From assembly GCF_000971475.1 (NCBI RefSeq), contig NZ_DF967528.1, positions 1 through 64,000 on the forward strand: a stretch of 64,000 bases of DNA, written 5' to 3'. Of the stretch, positions 54,802 through 64,000 are shown one piece after another. Under the pieces are notes generated by a model that worked only from the letters and a program-made list of their open reading frames with translations, searched no databases and was not told the DNA's origin. This DNA is from Sulfuricella sp. T08. Lineage in GTDB: Bacteria; Pseudomonadota; Gammaproteobacteria; Burkholderiales; Sulfuricellaceae. Position numbers and translations under genes: made by a program. The number at the start of each line of letters is the position of its first letter. Position 1 is the stretch's first letter.

Positions 54802-57213
54802 CTAATGCTTGATGACGGCGTCCTCTGTTTTTTCTTCAGCCGGCGGCATAGGCGTGGTTGCAACCACCTCTGGCAGCGCCTCCGGCTTGCGCTCGAGCGC
54901 ATAACCGAGCACTTCATCGATCCACTTGACCGGGTGGATATCCAGCCGATTTTTGATGTTATCCGGGATCTCAACCAGATCCTTGACGTTCTCATGAGGA
55001 ATCAAGACAGTTTTAATCCCGCCACGGTGAGCCGCCAGCAGCTTCTCTTTCAACCCTCCGATCGGCAAAACTTCACCACGCAGAGTGATCTCGCCGGTCA
55101 TCGCGACATCTGCCCGCACCGGAATTCCGGTCAGGATGGATACCATTGCGGTTGTGATGGCAATGCCTGCGCTAGGACCATCCTTCGGCGTTGCACCTTC
55201 CGGCAAGTGAATGTGGACATCATTCTTCTGATAAAAATCCTCGGGGATGCCTAGCGCGCGTGAGCGGCTACGTACCACGGAAAGCGCAGCCTGAATAGAT
55301 TCCTGCATCACTTCGCCAAGCTTGCCCGTGGTTATCATCTTGCCCTTGCCGGGCAGCGCAACCGCCTCGATGGTCAGCAACTCACCACCCACTTCGGTCC
55401 AGGCAAGCCCCGTCACCTGGCCAACCTGGTTATTCTGCTCAGCCATACCGTAGCTGTAACGGCGCACCCCCAGGTACTTATCGAGACCGCGCGCGGTCAC
55501 CGCGATTTTGCCTTTGCCCTTCCTGAGCAACAGCGCTTTCACCACCTTGCGACAAATTTTGGCGATTTCCCGCTCCAGACTACGTACCCCCGCCTCGCGG
55601 GTGTAATAACGAACGATGTCTCGCACGGCACTTTCGGCGATACTGGCCTCTTCCTCTTTAAGTCCGTGCAATTTCAACTGCTTCGGCAGCAGATAGCGCA
55701 TCGCGATGTTGATCTTCTCGTCCTCGGTGTATCCGGACAACCGAATCACTTCCATCCGGTCGAGTAGTGGGCCGGGGATGTTCATGGAGTTGGAAGTGGC
55801 GACGAACATCACGTCGGACAGGTCATACTCCACCTCGACATAGTGGTCGACGAAGGTATGGTTCTGTTCTGGATCGAGCACCTCCAGCAGCGCCGAGGAG
55901 GGGTCGCCACGGAAGTCCGCCCCCATCTTGTCCACTTCGTCCAGCAAAAACAGTGGATTACGTACACCAACCTTGGTCATGCTCTGTAGGATCTTGCCAG
56001 GCATGGATCCGATGTAGGTGCGGCGGTGACCGCGAATCTCGGCCTCGTCGCGCACCCCGCCAAGCGCCATGCGGATGAACTTGCGATTGGTCGCGCGGGC
56101 GATGGACTGACCCAGTGATGTCTTGCCTACACCTGGTGGGCCAACCAGACACAGAATAGGCGCCTTGAATTTATCCACACGCTGCTGTACTGCCAGGTAT
56201 TCGACAATACGCTCCTTGACCTTCTCCAGGCCATAATGATCCTTCTCCAGCACTGCTTCAGCGGCCTTTAGATCCTTGCTGATCTTGGTTTTTTTCTTCC
56301 ACGGCAACCCGGTCAGAACATCAATGAAGTTGCGCACTACCGTCGCTTCCGCCGACATTGGTGACATCAGGCGCAGTTTCTTCAATTCGGATTCAGCCTT
56401 GGCAAGTGCATCCTTGGGCATGGAGGCTGCCTTGATTTTCTTTTCCAGTTCGTCCAGATCAGAGCCTTCTTCCATATCGCCCAGTTCTTTCTGGATCGCC
56501 TTTACCTGCTCATTCAGGTAATACTCGCGCTGGCTCTTTTCCATCTGGCGTTTGACACGGCCACGGATGCGTTTTTCCACCTGGAGGATATCGATTTCCG
56601 CATCCAGAATGCCAAGCATGTGCTCCAGGCGTTTTTGCACGCTCATCATTTCCAGGATTTCCTGCTTCTGCTCGATCTTGAGCGGCAGGTGAGCGGCGAT
56701 GGTATCAGCCAGACGCCCCGCCTCATCAATACTGGCCAGCGACGTGAGGATCTCCGGTGGAATCTTCTTGTTGAGCTTGACGTACTGGTCGAACTGCGCG
56801 AAAAGACCGCGACGCAAAGCCTCGATCTCGTTTTCTTCGCCATCTTCCTGCGTGATCAGGTCGGCTTCAGCAACGAAGTGGGTCTTGGCATCGGAAAATT
56901 TGGTAACCTGAGCACGCTGACTGCCTTCCACCAGCACCTTGACGGTGCCATCGGGCAGTTTCAGCATCTGCAGAATGCTGGCCATGCAACCGACCTCATA
57001 CAGGTCCTCCGGCACTGGCTCGTCCTTGGCGGCGGATTTCTGCGCCACCAGCATGATGTGCTTCCCGGACTCCATGGCGGTTTCCAGCGCCTTGATGGAC
57101 TTGGGGCGCCCTACGAATAGCGGGATCACCATGTGCGGGAACACCACCACGTCGCGCAGCGGCAACAGCGGCAGTGTTACGGATTGTTCTAATGGGTCAT
57201 TGTGTACAGTCAT
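54802..57213 (-). CDS. lon: ATP-dependent protease Lon
   Basis: An 803-residue AAA+ serine protease for damaged and regulatory proteins. It has an N-terminal substrate domain (to about 300), Walker A GPPGVGKT, Walker B FLLDEVDK, and a C-terminal protease domain with the catalytic Ser in PKDGPSAG and the Lys in the [14 protein letters not shown] block. ATG 57213 is preferred over the in-frame GTG at 57222. A heat-shock-like promoter lies upstream. Confidence 0.96.
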   Translation of the reverse strand: MTVHNDPLEQSVTLPLLPLRDVVVFPHMVIPLFVGRPKSIKALETAMESGKHIMLVAQKSAAKDEPVPEDLYEVGCMASILQMLKLPDGTVKVLVEGSQRAQVTKFSDAKTHFVAEADLITQEDGEENEIEALRRGLFAQFDQYVKLNKKIPPEILTSLASIDEAGRLADTIAAHLPLKIEQKQEILEMMSVQKRLEHMLGILDAEIDILQVEKRIRGRVKRQMEKSQREYYLNEQVKAIQKELGDMEEGSDLDELEKKIKAASMPKDALAKAESELKKLRLMSPMSAEATVVRNFIDVLTGLPWKKKTKISKDLKAAEAVLEKDHYGLEKVKERIVEYLAVQQRVDKFKAPILCLVGPPGVGKTSLGQSIARATNRKFIRMALGGVRDEAEIRGHRRTYIGSMPGKILQSMTKVGVRNPLFLLDEVDKMGADFRGDPSSALLEVLDPEQNHTFVDHYVEVEYDLSDVMFVATSNSMNIPGPLLDRMEVIRLSGYTEDEKINIAMRYLLPKQLKLHGLKEEEASIAESAVRDIVRYYTREAGVRSLEREIAKICRKVVKALLLRKGKGKIAVTARGLDKYLGVRRYSYGMAEQNNQVGQVTGLAWTEVGGELLTIEAVALPGKGKMITTGKLGEVMQESIQAALSVVRSRSRALGIPEDFYQKNDVHIHLPEGATPKDGPSAGIAITTAMVSILTGIPVRADVAMTGEITLRGEVLPIGGLKEKLLAAHRGGIKTVLIPHENVKDLVEIPDNIKNRLDIHPVKWIDEVLGYALERKPEALPEVVATTPMPPAEEKTEDAVIKH

Positions 57214-57246
57214 GGGCTCCACCTGAAATTAAACTTACAAGTACAA

Positions 57247-57274
57247 AGGTAGGGACGACTTGCGGCAATTCAAG
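57247..57274 (-). promoter_or_regulatory. Sigma-32-like (heat shock) promoter of lon
   Basis: On the minus strand CTTGAAT (57274-57268), 13 bases, then CCCTACCT (57254-57247). This resembles the RpoH consensus CTTGAAA-N(11-16)-CCCCATNT. The match is partial, but the position about 34 bases before the lon start is right. Confidence 0.4.
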
Positions 57275-57318
57275 TGCATCTGAAAAAAATTGAAAGCCGC
57301 CCACAGGAAGCCAATCAA

Positions 57319-57341
57319 GCCGCCGCTGGGGAAGCGGCGGC
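57319..57341 (-). terminator. Hairpin after clpX
   Basis: GCCGCCGCT and AGCGGCGGC form a 9-bp perfect GC stem with a 5-nt loop just after the clpX stop. The T-tract that follows is weak, so termination may be partial. Confidence 0.5.
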
Positions 57342-57346
57342 AAACA

Positions 57347-58612
57347 TCAGGCAGTGCCAGCCACCTTCGGCTGGTCAGCGTAAATCAGGATCGGCTGACT
57401 CTCCCCCTTGACCACCCCGTCGTCGATCACTGCCTTGGCGACATTACTCATGGAGGGCAGGTCGTACATGATATCCAGCAAAGTATGTTCCAGAATCGAA
57501 CGCAAGCCACGGGCACCAGTCTTTCTCGCCAACGCTTTCTTGGCAATGGCGAGCAGCGAATTTTCCCTGAATTCCAACTCGACCCCTTCCATCGCAAAGA
57601 GTTTTTGATACTGCTTGATCAGGGCATTCTTGGGCTCGGTCAGGATGCGCATCAGCGCATGCTCGTCGAGATCCTCGAGGGTTGCAATAACGGGCAGGCG
57701 GCCGACAAATTCCGGGATCAGGCCGAACTTGATCAGGTCTTCCGGTTCGACGTCGCGCAACACGGCACCGATTTCCTTGCGATCATCCTTGCTCTTCACT
57801 TCAGCGCCAAAGCCGATTCCGCCCTTCTCGGAGCGCATTCGAATCACCTTATCCAGGCCGCTGAACGCACCACCGCAGATAAACAGAATGTTGGTGGTAT
57901 CAATCTGAACGAACTCCTGATTCGGATGTTTGCGTCCGCCCTGCGGCGGCACCGAGGCAGTGGTGCCCTCAATCAGCTTGAGCAGCGCCTGCTGCACGCC
58001 TTCACCGGACACATCGCGGGTAATCGAGGGATTGTCGGATTTGCGTGAAATCTTGTCGATTTCATCAATGTAGACAATGCCACGCTGCGCCTTCTCCACA
58101 TCGTAATCACATTTCTGCAGCAATTTCTGGATGATGTTTTCGACGTCCTCGCCAACGTAACCCGCTTCAGTCAGGGTGGTGGCATCGGCGATAACGAAAG
58201 GCACGTTGAGCATGCGCGCCAGGGTCTGGGCCAGCAGGGTCTTACCGGAGCCGGTTGGGCCAATCAGCAGGATATTGCTCTTGGACAGTTCGACCTCGTC
58301 GGTCTTCGAACTATTCTTGAGCCGCTTGTAGTGATTGTAAACTGCAACAGAAAGAATTTTCTTCGCCTTCGGCTGATCGATCACGTATTCGTCGAGCATC
58401 TGGCAGATTTCCTGAGGCACGGGCAAGTCGGAAGCACCGCCCTTTGCCGACTGATCACCCTGCGCCTCCTCGCGAATAATGTCGTTGCACAGTTCGACGC
58501 ACTCGTCGCAGACAAACACGGACGGGCCGGCAATCAATTTACGCACTTCATGTTGGCTTTTGCCGCAGAACGAGCAGTAAAGCAGTTTTTCGCTGCCGGT
58601 TTTATCAGACAT
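57347..58612 (-). CDS. clpX: ClpXP protease ATP-binding subunit ClpX
   Basis: A 421-residue AAA+ unfoldase. An N-terminal zinc domain (CSFCGK ... CDECVELC), Walker A GPTGSGKT, pore loop GYVGED, Walker [10 protein letters not shown], and the IGF loop (GGIGFGAEV) that docks ClpP are all visible. It lies 28 bases downstream of clpP in the tig-clpP-clpX-lon order. Confidence 0.97.
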   Translation of the reverse strand: MSDKTGSEKLLYCSFCGKSQHEVRKLIAGPSVFVCDECVELCNDIIREEAQGDQSAKGGASDLPVPQEICQMLDEYVIDQPKAKKILSVAVYNHYKRLKNSSKTDEVELSKSNILLIGPTGSGKTLLAQTLARMLNVPFVIADATTLTEAGYVGEDVENIIQKLLQKCDYDVEKAQRGIVYIDEIDKISRKSDNPSITRDVSGEGVQQALLKLIEGTTASVPPQGGRKHPNQEFVQIDTTNILFICGGAFSGLDKVIRMRSEKGGIGFGAEVKSKDDRKEIGAVLRDVEPEDLIKFGLIPEFVGRLPVIATLEDLDEHALMRILTEPKNALIKQYQKLFAMEGVELEFRENSLLAIAKKALARKTGARGLRSILEHTLLDIMYDLPSMSNVAKAVIDDGVVKGESQPILIYADQPKVAGTA

Positions 58613-58640
58613 ATTCAGTTTTCCTCAAATATTTTAGGCA

Positions 58641-59270
58641 TCAACCAGTAATATCGGTTCGATTCGCCAGTACTTTATCCACCAGCCCATATTTAACCGC
58701 TTCATCACCGCTCATGAAATTATCACGGTCGCTGTCTTTTTCAATGGTTTTAACAGACTGGCCGGTGTGCTGAGCCAGCATCGTATTCAGGCGCTGTCTC
58801 AAGTATAGGATTTCCTTGGCATGGATTTCAATATCGGAAGCCTGACCCTGAAAACCGCCCGACGGTTGATGAATCATCACGCGAGAGTTCGGCAAACAGA
58901 AACGTTTACCCTTGGCGCCGGCCGCAAGCAAAAATGAACCCATGCTAGCCGCTTGGCCCAGACAGAGAGTGCTGACGTCCGGCTTGATAAACTGCATGGT
59001 GTCGTAAATCGACATGCCAGCACTGACCGAACCACCCGGCGAGTTGATGTAGAAGAAAATATCCTTGTCAGGATTGTCCGATTCCAGAAACAGCATCTGT
59101 GCCACGATCAGGTTGGCCGTCATATCATTGACAGGACCTACCAGAAAAATCACCCGCTCCTTGAGCAGACGAGAATAAATGTCGAACGCGCGTTCGCCAC
59201 GCCCACTCTGCTCGATCACCATCGGGACCATACCCAGGTTTTGCGGCTCCCAGTTCTGACTATGAATCAT
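58641..59270 (-). CDS. clpP: ATP-dependent Clp protease proteolytic subunit
   Basis: A 209-residue serine peptidase that assembles into two heptameric rings. The catalytic Ser lies in GQAASMGS, the His in VMIHQPSGG, and the Asp later in the VLANRTD region or nearby. The start overlaps the tig stop (TAATG), so the two are coupled. Confidence 0.97.
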   Translation of the reverse strand: MIHSQNWEPQNLGMVPMVIEQSGRGERAFDIYSRLLKERVIFLVGPVNDMTANLIVAQMLFLESDNPDKDIFFYINSPGGSVSAGMSIYDTMQFIKPDVSTLCLGQAASMGSFLLAAGAKGKRFCLPNSRVMIHQPSGGFQGQASDIEIHAKEILYLRQRLNTMLAQHTGQSVKTIEKDSDRDNFMSGDEAVKYGLVDKVLANRTDITG

Positions 59271-60577
59271 TAATTATTCCCCATCAGTTCATCAAAGGCG
59301 GAATTAACTTCCACCACTTTGGCGCGTTCCAGCACCCATTTGACCACATTGTCTTCTATAACCAACGATTCGACTGCGGCCAGGCGATTCGGTTCACCAT
59401 AATACCAAGCCAGTACCTGCTCCGGCTGCTCATAACTCTGCGCCAGCTCATTCACCAGTTCACGCACCTGCTCGGGCTTGGCCTGCAACTGGTGCGCATT
59501 AACCAGCTCCGACATGATCAAGCCAAGGCTGACACGGCGGCGCGCCTGATCCTCGAACAAATTGGCTGGCAGCGAAATATCGCCGCTGGCGCTCAATCCA
59601 CGAGCACGTAAATCTTCGCCTGCCTGCTGGCGAAGATGGTCAATCTCCATCTCGATCAGAGATCTGGGCTGCTCGAACGGTGTCGCGTCGAGCAGAGCCT
59701 GCATCACACGCTCCTTGACCCGGCCGTCAATGCGCTTTTTCACTTCGCGTTCCAGGTTGGCCTTGATTTCGCTGCGCATGGTTTCCAGATTGCCGTCCGA
59801 TACGCCCAGCGACTTGGCGAAATCCGCATCGACTTCCGGCAGTTTCGGCTCCGCAACCTGATTCAGCGTCACCGCAAAAGTCACGGTTTTTCCGGCTAGT
59901 TCCTTGGCATGATAATCTTCGGGAAAGGTTAATTCAAACGATTTGCTCTCGCCTGCCGTCATCCCAAGGATCGCACCTTCAAAATCCTTCAGCGTATGAC
60001 CTTCGCCCAGCACCAGCTTATAGTCCTTGGCCTGACCGCCCTGGAATTCTTCACCATTCAGGGTGCCGCGATAGTCAATTTCGACCTGATCGCCAGTTGC
60101 AGCTTTGCGCTTGGCCGGCGCATAGCTCACGCGCTGCTTGCGCAGGATTTCGATAGTTTTATCAACCTCGGTATCGCCAACCACCACCTGCGAACGATCG
60201 ATCGCTACCCCGCTGATATCACCCACCACAACCTCAGGATAAACTTCGAAAGTCGCAGCGAATTGCAGATCCTTGGACTCGCCCTCGGCCTGCTTGGCCT
60301 CGATCCGCGGATAGCCTGCCACTTTCAGGTTCTGTGCCCTGACCGCTTCGGAAAAGTTTTTCTGCACCGCCTCGCCCAGGACTTCCTGGCGTACCTGGCC
60401 ACTATACTGCTGCTCCACAATCTTCATCGGCACCTTGCCGGGACGGAAACCATCCATCTTGACCGTGCGCGCCAGCCGTTTCAGCCTGTTACCCACTTCC
60501 GCTTCCATGCTGGCGAGCGAAACGGCCAGGGTAAGAGTGCGTTGCAGTGAGCTGGAGTTTTCCGTAGTTGTTTCCAT
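59270..60577 (-). CDS. tig: Trigger factor
   Basis: A 435-residue ribosome-bound chaperone. The N-terminal ribosome-binding domain includes the signature region [10 protein letters not shown]; the FKBP-type PPIase domain (about 155-240) has [17 protein letters not shown]; the C-terminal substrate-binding arms follow. It is first in tig-clpP-clpX-lon. The tRNA-Leu gene is just upstream. Confidence 0.96.
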   Translation of the reverse strand: METTTENSSSLQRTLTLAVSLASMEAEVGNRLKRLARTVKMDGFRPGKVPMKIVEQQYSGQVRQEVLGEAVQKNFSEAVRAQNLKVAGYPRIEAKQAEGESKDLQFAATFEVYPEVVVGDISGVAIDRSQVVVGDTEVDKTIEILRKQRVSYAPAKRKAATGDQVEIDYRGTLNGEEFQGGQAKDYKLVLGEGHTLKDFEGAILGMTAGESKSFELTFPEDYHAKELAGKTVTFAVTLNQVAEPKLPEVDADFAKSLGVSDGNLETMRSEIKANLEREVKKRIDGRVKERVMQALLDATPFEQPRSLIEMEIDHLRQQAGEDLRARGLSASGDISLPANLFEDQARRRVSLGLIMSELVNAHQLQAKPEQVRELVNELAQSYEQPEQVLAWYYGEPNRLAAVESLVIEDNVVKWVLERAKVVEVNSAFDELMGNN

Positions 60578-60617
60578 TACCTGTCTATCCCTCTTAATTT
60601 AAAGACTGTTGCATGTC

Positions 60618-60702
<85 letters not shown>

Positions 60703-60795
60703 AAAAACCTATAGTGTAATATATTCAACGATCGGCTGTCAGCTTATCAGTTTCCAGCTTCACTTGTTCCGCGAGCCATCCTACCTGAAAATCCT

Positions 60796-61608
60796 ATGCC
60801 TCAACACTATGAAAATTTTCCGGTGGCATCCATTTTGCTTCCAAAAATGCTGCGCCAACCAGTTAGCATCATCTACGCTTTCGCCCGTGCGGCTGACGAT
60901 TTCGCTGATGAGGGTGATCTCACCGATGCTGCGCGACTGGCTCTGCTCGGCGGCTTTCGTGCCGAACTGGACAAGATCGGAGCAGGCCACCCGCCAGCAA
61001 TTCCACTGTTCCACGAACTAAAAGAGATCATCGGCCGCCATCAGCTGCCATTACAACCTTTTTACGACCTTCTTGACGCATTTTCCCAGGACGTCGTTAA
61101 AAAACGTTATGCCCATTTCAGCGATGTGATGGATTACTGCCAGCGCTCCGCCAACCCGGTCGGCCTGTTGCTGCTCCACCTTTACGGCGCAGCAACGGAA
61201 CGAAACATCAGCTACTCGAACGCTATTTGCTCCAGTTTGCAGTTGATCAACTTCCTCCAGGATATCTGCATCGACTACCACGACAAAAACAGGATTTACC
61301 TGCCGCAGGACGAACTAGCAAAATACCGCATTTCTGAAACGCAAATCGCGCGCGGCGACAACAGCGGCCTGTGGAAACCCTTCATGCAGTTCCAGATCGA
61401 GCGCACGCGCAAGCTGCTGCAGGCGGGCGCGCCGCTCGGCAGCGTACTGCGCGGCAGGATCGGCCTGGAAATGCGCATGATCATCATGGGCGGCGAAACC
61501 ATACTCCGTAAGCTGCACAAATCCGGCGGTGATATCTTCAATGACCGTCCAGTGATCAAGCCCGGCGACTGGATATTCATGCTGTATCGGGCTCTGCGAA
61601 AAAAATGA
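60796..61608 (+). CDS. hpnC: Squalene synthase-like HpnC
   Basis: A 270-residue squalene/phytoene synthase-family enzyme. HpnC converts presqualene diphosphate to hydroxysqualene in the three-step HpnCDE route. The first Asp-rich site is ADDFADE and the second is DICIDYHD. There is no clear ribosome site at ATG 60796. It overlaps hpnD by four bases. Squalene is the precursor of hopanoids. Confidence 0.92.
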   Translation: MPQHYENFPVASILLPKMLRQPVSIIYAFARAADDFADEGDLTDAARLALLGGFRAELDKIGAGHPPAIPLFHELKEIIGRHQLPLQPFYDLLDAFSQDVVKKRYAHFSDVMDYCQRSANPVGLLLLHLYGAATERNISYSNAICSSLQLINFLQDICIDYHDKNRIYLPQDELAKYRISETQIARGDNSGLWKPFMQFQIERTRKLLQAGAPLGSVLRGRIGLEMRMIIMGGETILRKLHKSGGDIFNDRPVIKPGDWIFMLYRALRKK

Positions 61609-62453
61609 AAGAAAACACCTTGACACCTGACCAATACTGCCAGGAACGGGCCGCAAAAAGCGGCTCCAGCTTCTACTACAGTTTCCTTTTCCTGCCGCCG
61701 CCCAAGCGTCGGGCGATCACCGCCCTCTATGCCTTCTGCCGCGAAGTGGACGACGTCGCCGACGAATGTCACGATATCGCAATCGCCCGCACCAAGCTTG
61801 CCTGGTGGCGCAATGAAGTCTCCAATATCTTCGCCGACCGCCCCGAGCATCCCGTGGGGCAGGCCCTGGCGCCGCTGGTTCGGGAATTCGGCCTGCCCGC
61901 CACGGAATTCGATGAAATCATCACCGGCATGGAAATGGATCTGACCCAGAACCGCTATGCCGATTTCGACCAGCTCCAGCTTTACTGTCACCGTGTGGCG
62001 GGAGTGGTGGGGCTGCTTTCCGCACGCATTTTTGGTTACCAGAATGCGCTCACCGAAGCCTACGCCCACGACCTCGGACTGGCTTTCCAGCTCACCAACA
62101 TCATCCGCGATGTCGGCGAAGATGCCAGACGCAACCGCATCTACCTGCCACTGGACGAGCTGACCCGGTTCGGTGTCAGTGAAGCTGATATTCTGCATGG
62201 ACGTGAAACTGACAATTTCATCAAACTAATGGCGTTCCAGGGTGAGCGGGCAAACCATTACTACGCCCAGGCATTCTCCGAATTGCCAGTAGAGGATCGC
62301 AAGAACCAGCGCACCGGCCTGATCATGGCGGCGATTTACCATGCTGTACTGGATGAAGTCAGACAAGATGGCTACCACGTCCTGAATCAGCGAATCTCGC
62401 TGACGCCACTGCGCAAACTGTGGATTGCATACAGAACCTGGCTCAAAGAATGA
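61605..62453 (+). CDS. hpnD: Presqualene diphosphate synthase HpnD
   Basis: A 282-residue family member that condenses two farnesyl diphosphates to presqualene diphosphate. The Asp-rich sites are REVDDVADE and NIIRDVGEDARRNRIYLP, and YAFCREVDD follows the start block. Operon position between hpnC and hpnE, and ATGA overlaps on both sides, support the assignment. Confidence 0.93.
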   Translation: MKENTLTPDQYCQERAAKSGSSFYYSFLFLPPPKRRAITALYAFCREVDDVADECHDIAIARTKLAWWRNEVSNIFADRPEHPVGQALAPLVREFGLPATEFDEIITGMEMDLTQNRYADFDQLQLYCHRVAGVVGLLSARIFGYQNALTEAYAHDLGLAFQLTNIIRDVGEDARRNRIYLPLDELTRFGVSEADILHGRETDNFIKLMAFQGERANHYYAQAFSELPVEDRKNQRTGLIMAAIYHAVLDEVRQDGYHVLNQRISLTPLRKLWIAYRTWLKE

Positions 62454-63736
62454 GAGTCGCCGTCATCGGCGCCGGCTATGCCGGCCTCGCGGCGGCGGTT
62501 GAACTGGCCGCACAAAGGGTATCCGTCACCGTCTTCGAGGCCGCCAGGCAGCTGGGAGGCCGTGCGCGACGGGTGGATTACCGCGGCATGGCACTGGATA
62601 ACGGCCAGCACATTCTCCTCGGCGCCTACCGCGAAACCCTGCGCCTGATGCGCATGACCGGCGCCGATCCCGCGGCGTTGCTGCTGCGACTACCCCTGCA
62701 ACTGGTCATTCCTGGCCGCTTCAGCCTGCAAGCGGCGCCACTGCCAGCCCCTCTACATTTGGTGCTAGCCCTGCTCACTGCGCACGGTCTGACCTGGGGC
62801 GAACGTCTTTCTGCTGCGCGCTTCATGAGCGTAATGCGGCGTCGGAATTTCCGGCTCAATGACGACATCGACGCCGGAAAAATGCTGACGATGCATGGCC
62901 AGATTGGCAATCTGCGCCGCTATTTATGGGAGCCACTGTGCATTGGCGCGCTGAACACCCCACTCGAAACCGCCTCGGCCCAGGTATTCCTTAACGTCCT
63001 GCGCGACAGCCTGGCCGGTAGCCGGGAAGACAGCGACATGCTGCTGCCACTGGCAAATCTGACTCATCTCTTTCCGGAACACGCGGCCGCATTTATCGAG
63101 AGCCATGGCGGCAAAATCATGCATTCCCAACCTGTGCTCGCAGTCAAAACCGAGGCCGCCGGCTTCTCCCTCGAAATGCAATCAGGGTCTGAAAACTTCG
63201 ACCAGGTCATGTGCGCGGTGCCACCACAGCGCTTGGCTGCTCTTACCGCCAACCTGCCTGAACTGGCGGAAGCAAGGGCACAGGTCGCCCGTTTCAGTTA
63301 CCAGCCGATCTACAGCGTGTTCCTGCAATATCCCGCTGCAACCCGCCTGTCCCGGCCCATGATCGGCCTGTACGGTGGAGTCACTCAATGGGTGCTCGAC
63401 CGCGGCCAGCTCAACCACGAAGCCGGTCTGCTGTGTGCCGTAATCAGCGCGGAAGGACCGCACCAGACACTTGATCACGACGATCTGGCACAACGGGTGC
63501 ATGTCGAATTACGTACTGTCCTTCCCGACCTGCCACAACCTCTGTGGCACAAGGTCATTGCGGAAAAGCGTGCCACCTTTGCCTGTAGCCCAGGCATGGA
63601 GCGCCCCGACCAAGTCACACCGCTGCCGAATTTCTACCTTGCCGGCGACTACACCGCCAGTGATTATCCCGCCACTCTCGAAAGTGCAGTACGAAGTGGA
63701 GTAAAATGCGCAAAACTTATTCTGGAATCAGCATGA
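62450..63736 (+). CDS. hpnE: Hydroxysqualene dehydroxylase HpnE
   Basis: A 428-residue FAD-dependent oxidoreductase that converts hydroxysqualene to squalene. The N-terminal Rossmann motif AVIGAGYAGLAAAVELA is followed by a NAD(P)/FAD glycine-rich GGRARRVDYRG. It starts at ATG 62450 in an ATGA overlap with hpnD. The last segment NFYLAGDYTASDYPATLESA binds FAD. It is related to phytoene desaturases. Confidence 0.92.
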   Translation: MRVAVIGAGYAGLAAAVELAAQRVSVTVFEAARQLGGRARRVDYRGMALDNGQHILLGAYRETLRLMRMTGADPAALLLRLPLQLVIPGRFSLQAAPLPAPLHLVLALLTAHGLTWGERLSAARFMSVMRRRNFRLNDDIDAGKMLTMHGQIGNLRRYLWEPLCIGALNTPLETASAQVFLNVLRDSLAGSREDSDMLLPLANLTHLFPEHAAAFIESHGGKIMHSQPVLAVKTEAAGFSLEMQSGSENFDQVMCAVPPQRLAALTANLPELAEARAQVARFSYQPIYSVFLQYPAATRLSRPMIGLYGGVTQWVLDRGQLNHEAGLLCAVISAEGPHQTLDHDDLAQRVHVELRTVLPDLPQPLWHKVIAEKRATFACSPGMERPDQVTPLPNFYLAGDYTASDYPATLESAVRSGVKCAKLILESA

Positions 63737-64000
63737 AAAATTACCAAGCACCTCAAGATCTACTGAAGGGCCGTGTCATTCTCATCACAGGTGCGGGCCA
63801 AGGCATCGGCAAAACCGCAGCATTGACCTTTGCGGCCCACGGCGCCACGGTAATCCTGCATGGCCGCTCGGTAAAGAAACTGGAAGCGGTATACGATGAA
63901 ATCGAGACCGCAGGCCACTCACAGCCGGCGATTTTTCCGCTGGATCTGAACAAGGCGGAAGACAAGGATTTCGCCGCAATGGCCGCCGGCATCGGCGGAC
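63733..64000 (+). CDS. Short-chain dehydrogenase (YciK-like), partial
   Basis: The frame begins with MKNYQAPQDLLKGRVILI and TGAGQGIGKTAAL, the glycine-rich NAD(P) site of the SDR family, and runs off the right edge after 89 residues. It overlaps hpnE by four bases (ATGA). The start resembles YciK-type oxidoreductases. The active-site part is outside the window. Confidence 0.85.
   Translation, partial: MKNYQAPQDLLKGRVILITGAGQGIGKTAALTFAAHGATVILHGRSVKKLEAVYDEIETAGHSQPAIFPLDLNKAEDKDFAAMAAGIGG

Overview
The window looks like chromosome of a sulfur-oxidising betaproteobacterium, most likely in or near the Sulfuricellaceae/Gallionellales branch of the Nitrosomonadales. The evidence is a dissimilatory sulfur-oxidation cluster (sat-aprBA), the hopanoid/squalene genes hpnCDE, a typical betaproteobacterial rRNA leader at the left edge, and the order tig-clpP-clpX-lon-hupB-tRNA-ppiD. 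The taxonomic placement is inference, because no 16S or other marker gene is complete here. Most of the sequence is GC-rich and densely packed, with many four-base ATGA-type overlaps. The clear exception is an AT-richer island at about 16.3-18.6 kb.

Layout. 1-250: promoter and boxA leader of an rRNA operon running leftward out of the window, with an initiator tRNA-fMet gene just upstream. 0.7-8.5 kb: sat, aprB and aprA (indirect sulfite oxidation through APS), then a YkgJ-type cysteine-cluster protein and a CbbQ/NorQ-type AAA+ ATPase with its vWA partner. 8.6-12.9 kb: ahpC, a lipoprotein, a receiver protein with a cysteine-rich insert, a CBS protein, a ribosome-hibernation/cold-shock fusion and an MBL-fold hydrolase. 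13-16.2 kb: class I fumarase, an alpha/beta hydrolase, and a REP-associated tyrosine transposase between inverted REPs, followed by a J-domain remnant. 16.3-18.4 kb: an accessory pair, a protein with a HEPN-like motif and a frameshifted GIY-YIG protein with repeated modules. 18.7-22.9 kb: ftsK, trxB, smr.

22.9-34.7 kb is a lipid A / aminoarabinose (arn) island. It holds two ArnT-like glycosyltransferases, a PAP2 phosphatase, an ArnE-like half-flippase, arnB, arnC, arnA split into two separate genes, and arnD. 34.7-35.8 kb: ispD-ispF. 35.9-39 kb: the AmmeMemoRadiSam trio and a hydrolase. 39-43.8 kb: a DedA-PAP2-LssY fusion, dgkA, a phosphoribosyltransferase, an NlpC/P60 protein and a patatin lipoprotein. 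44.2-48.8 kb: an oxidative-stress/iron operon (rubrerythrin, Fe-S oxidoreductase, EncFtn-like ferritin, DUF3501, a CxxCH protein, a HisC-like aminotransferase) ending in a decayed methyltransferase. 48.9-51.9 kb: a BarA-type hybrid kinase and a DsrE-family protein. 52-60.7 kb: ppiD, tRNA-Asp, tRNA-Val, hupB, lon, clpX, clpP, tig and tRNA-Leu. 60.8-64 kb: hpnC, hpnD, hpnE and the start of an SDR gene.

The items most worth following up are: a shared Fur/PerR-like palindrome in front of ahpC and trxB; the GIY-YIG modular protein with its HEPN-like neighbour; an EncFtn-type ferritin with neither shell gene nor targeting tail; the cysteine-loaded receiver; the RAYT flanked by inverted REPs; and the methyltransferase relic that continues in frame beyond an aminotransferase stop codon.
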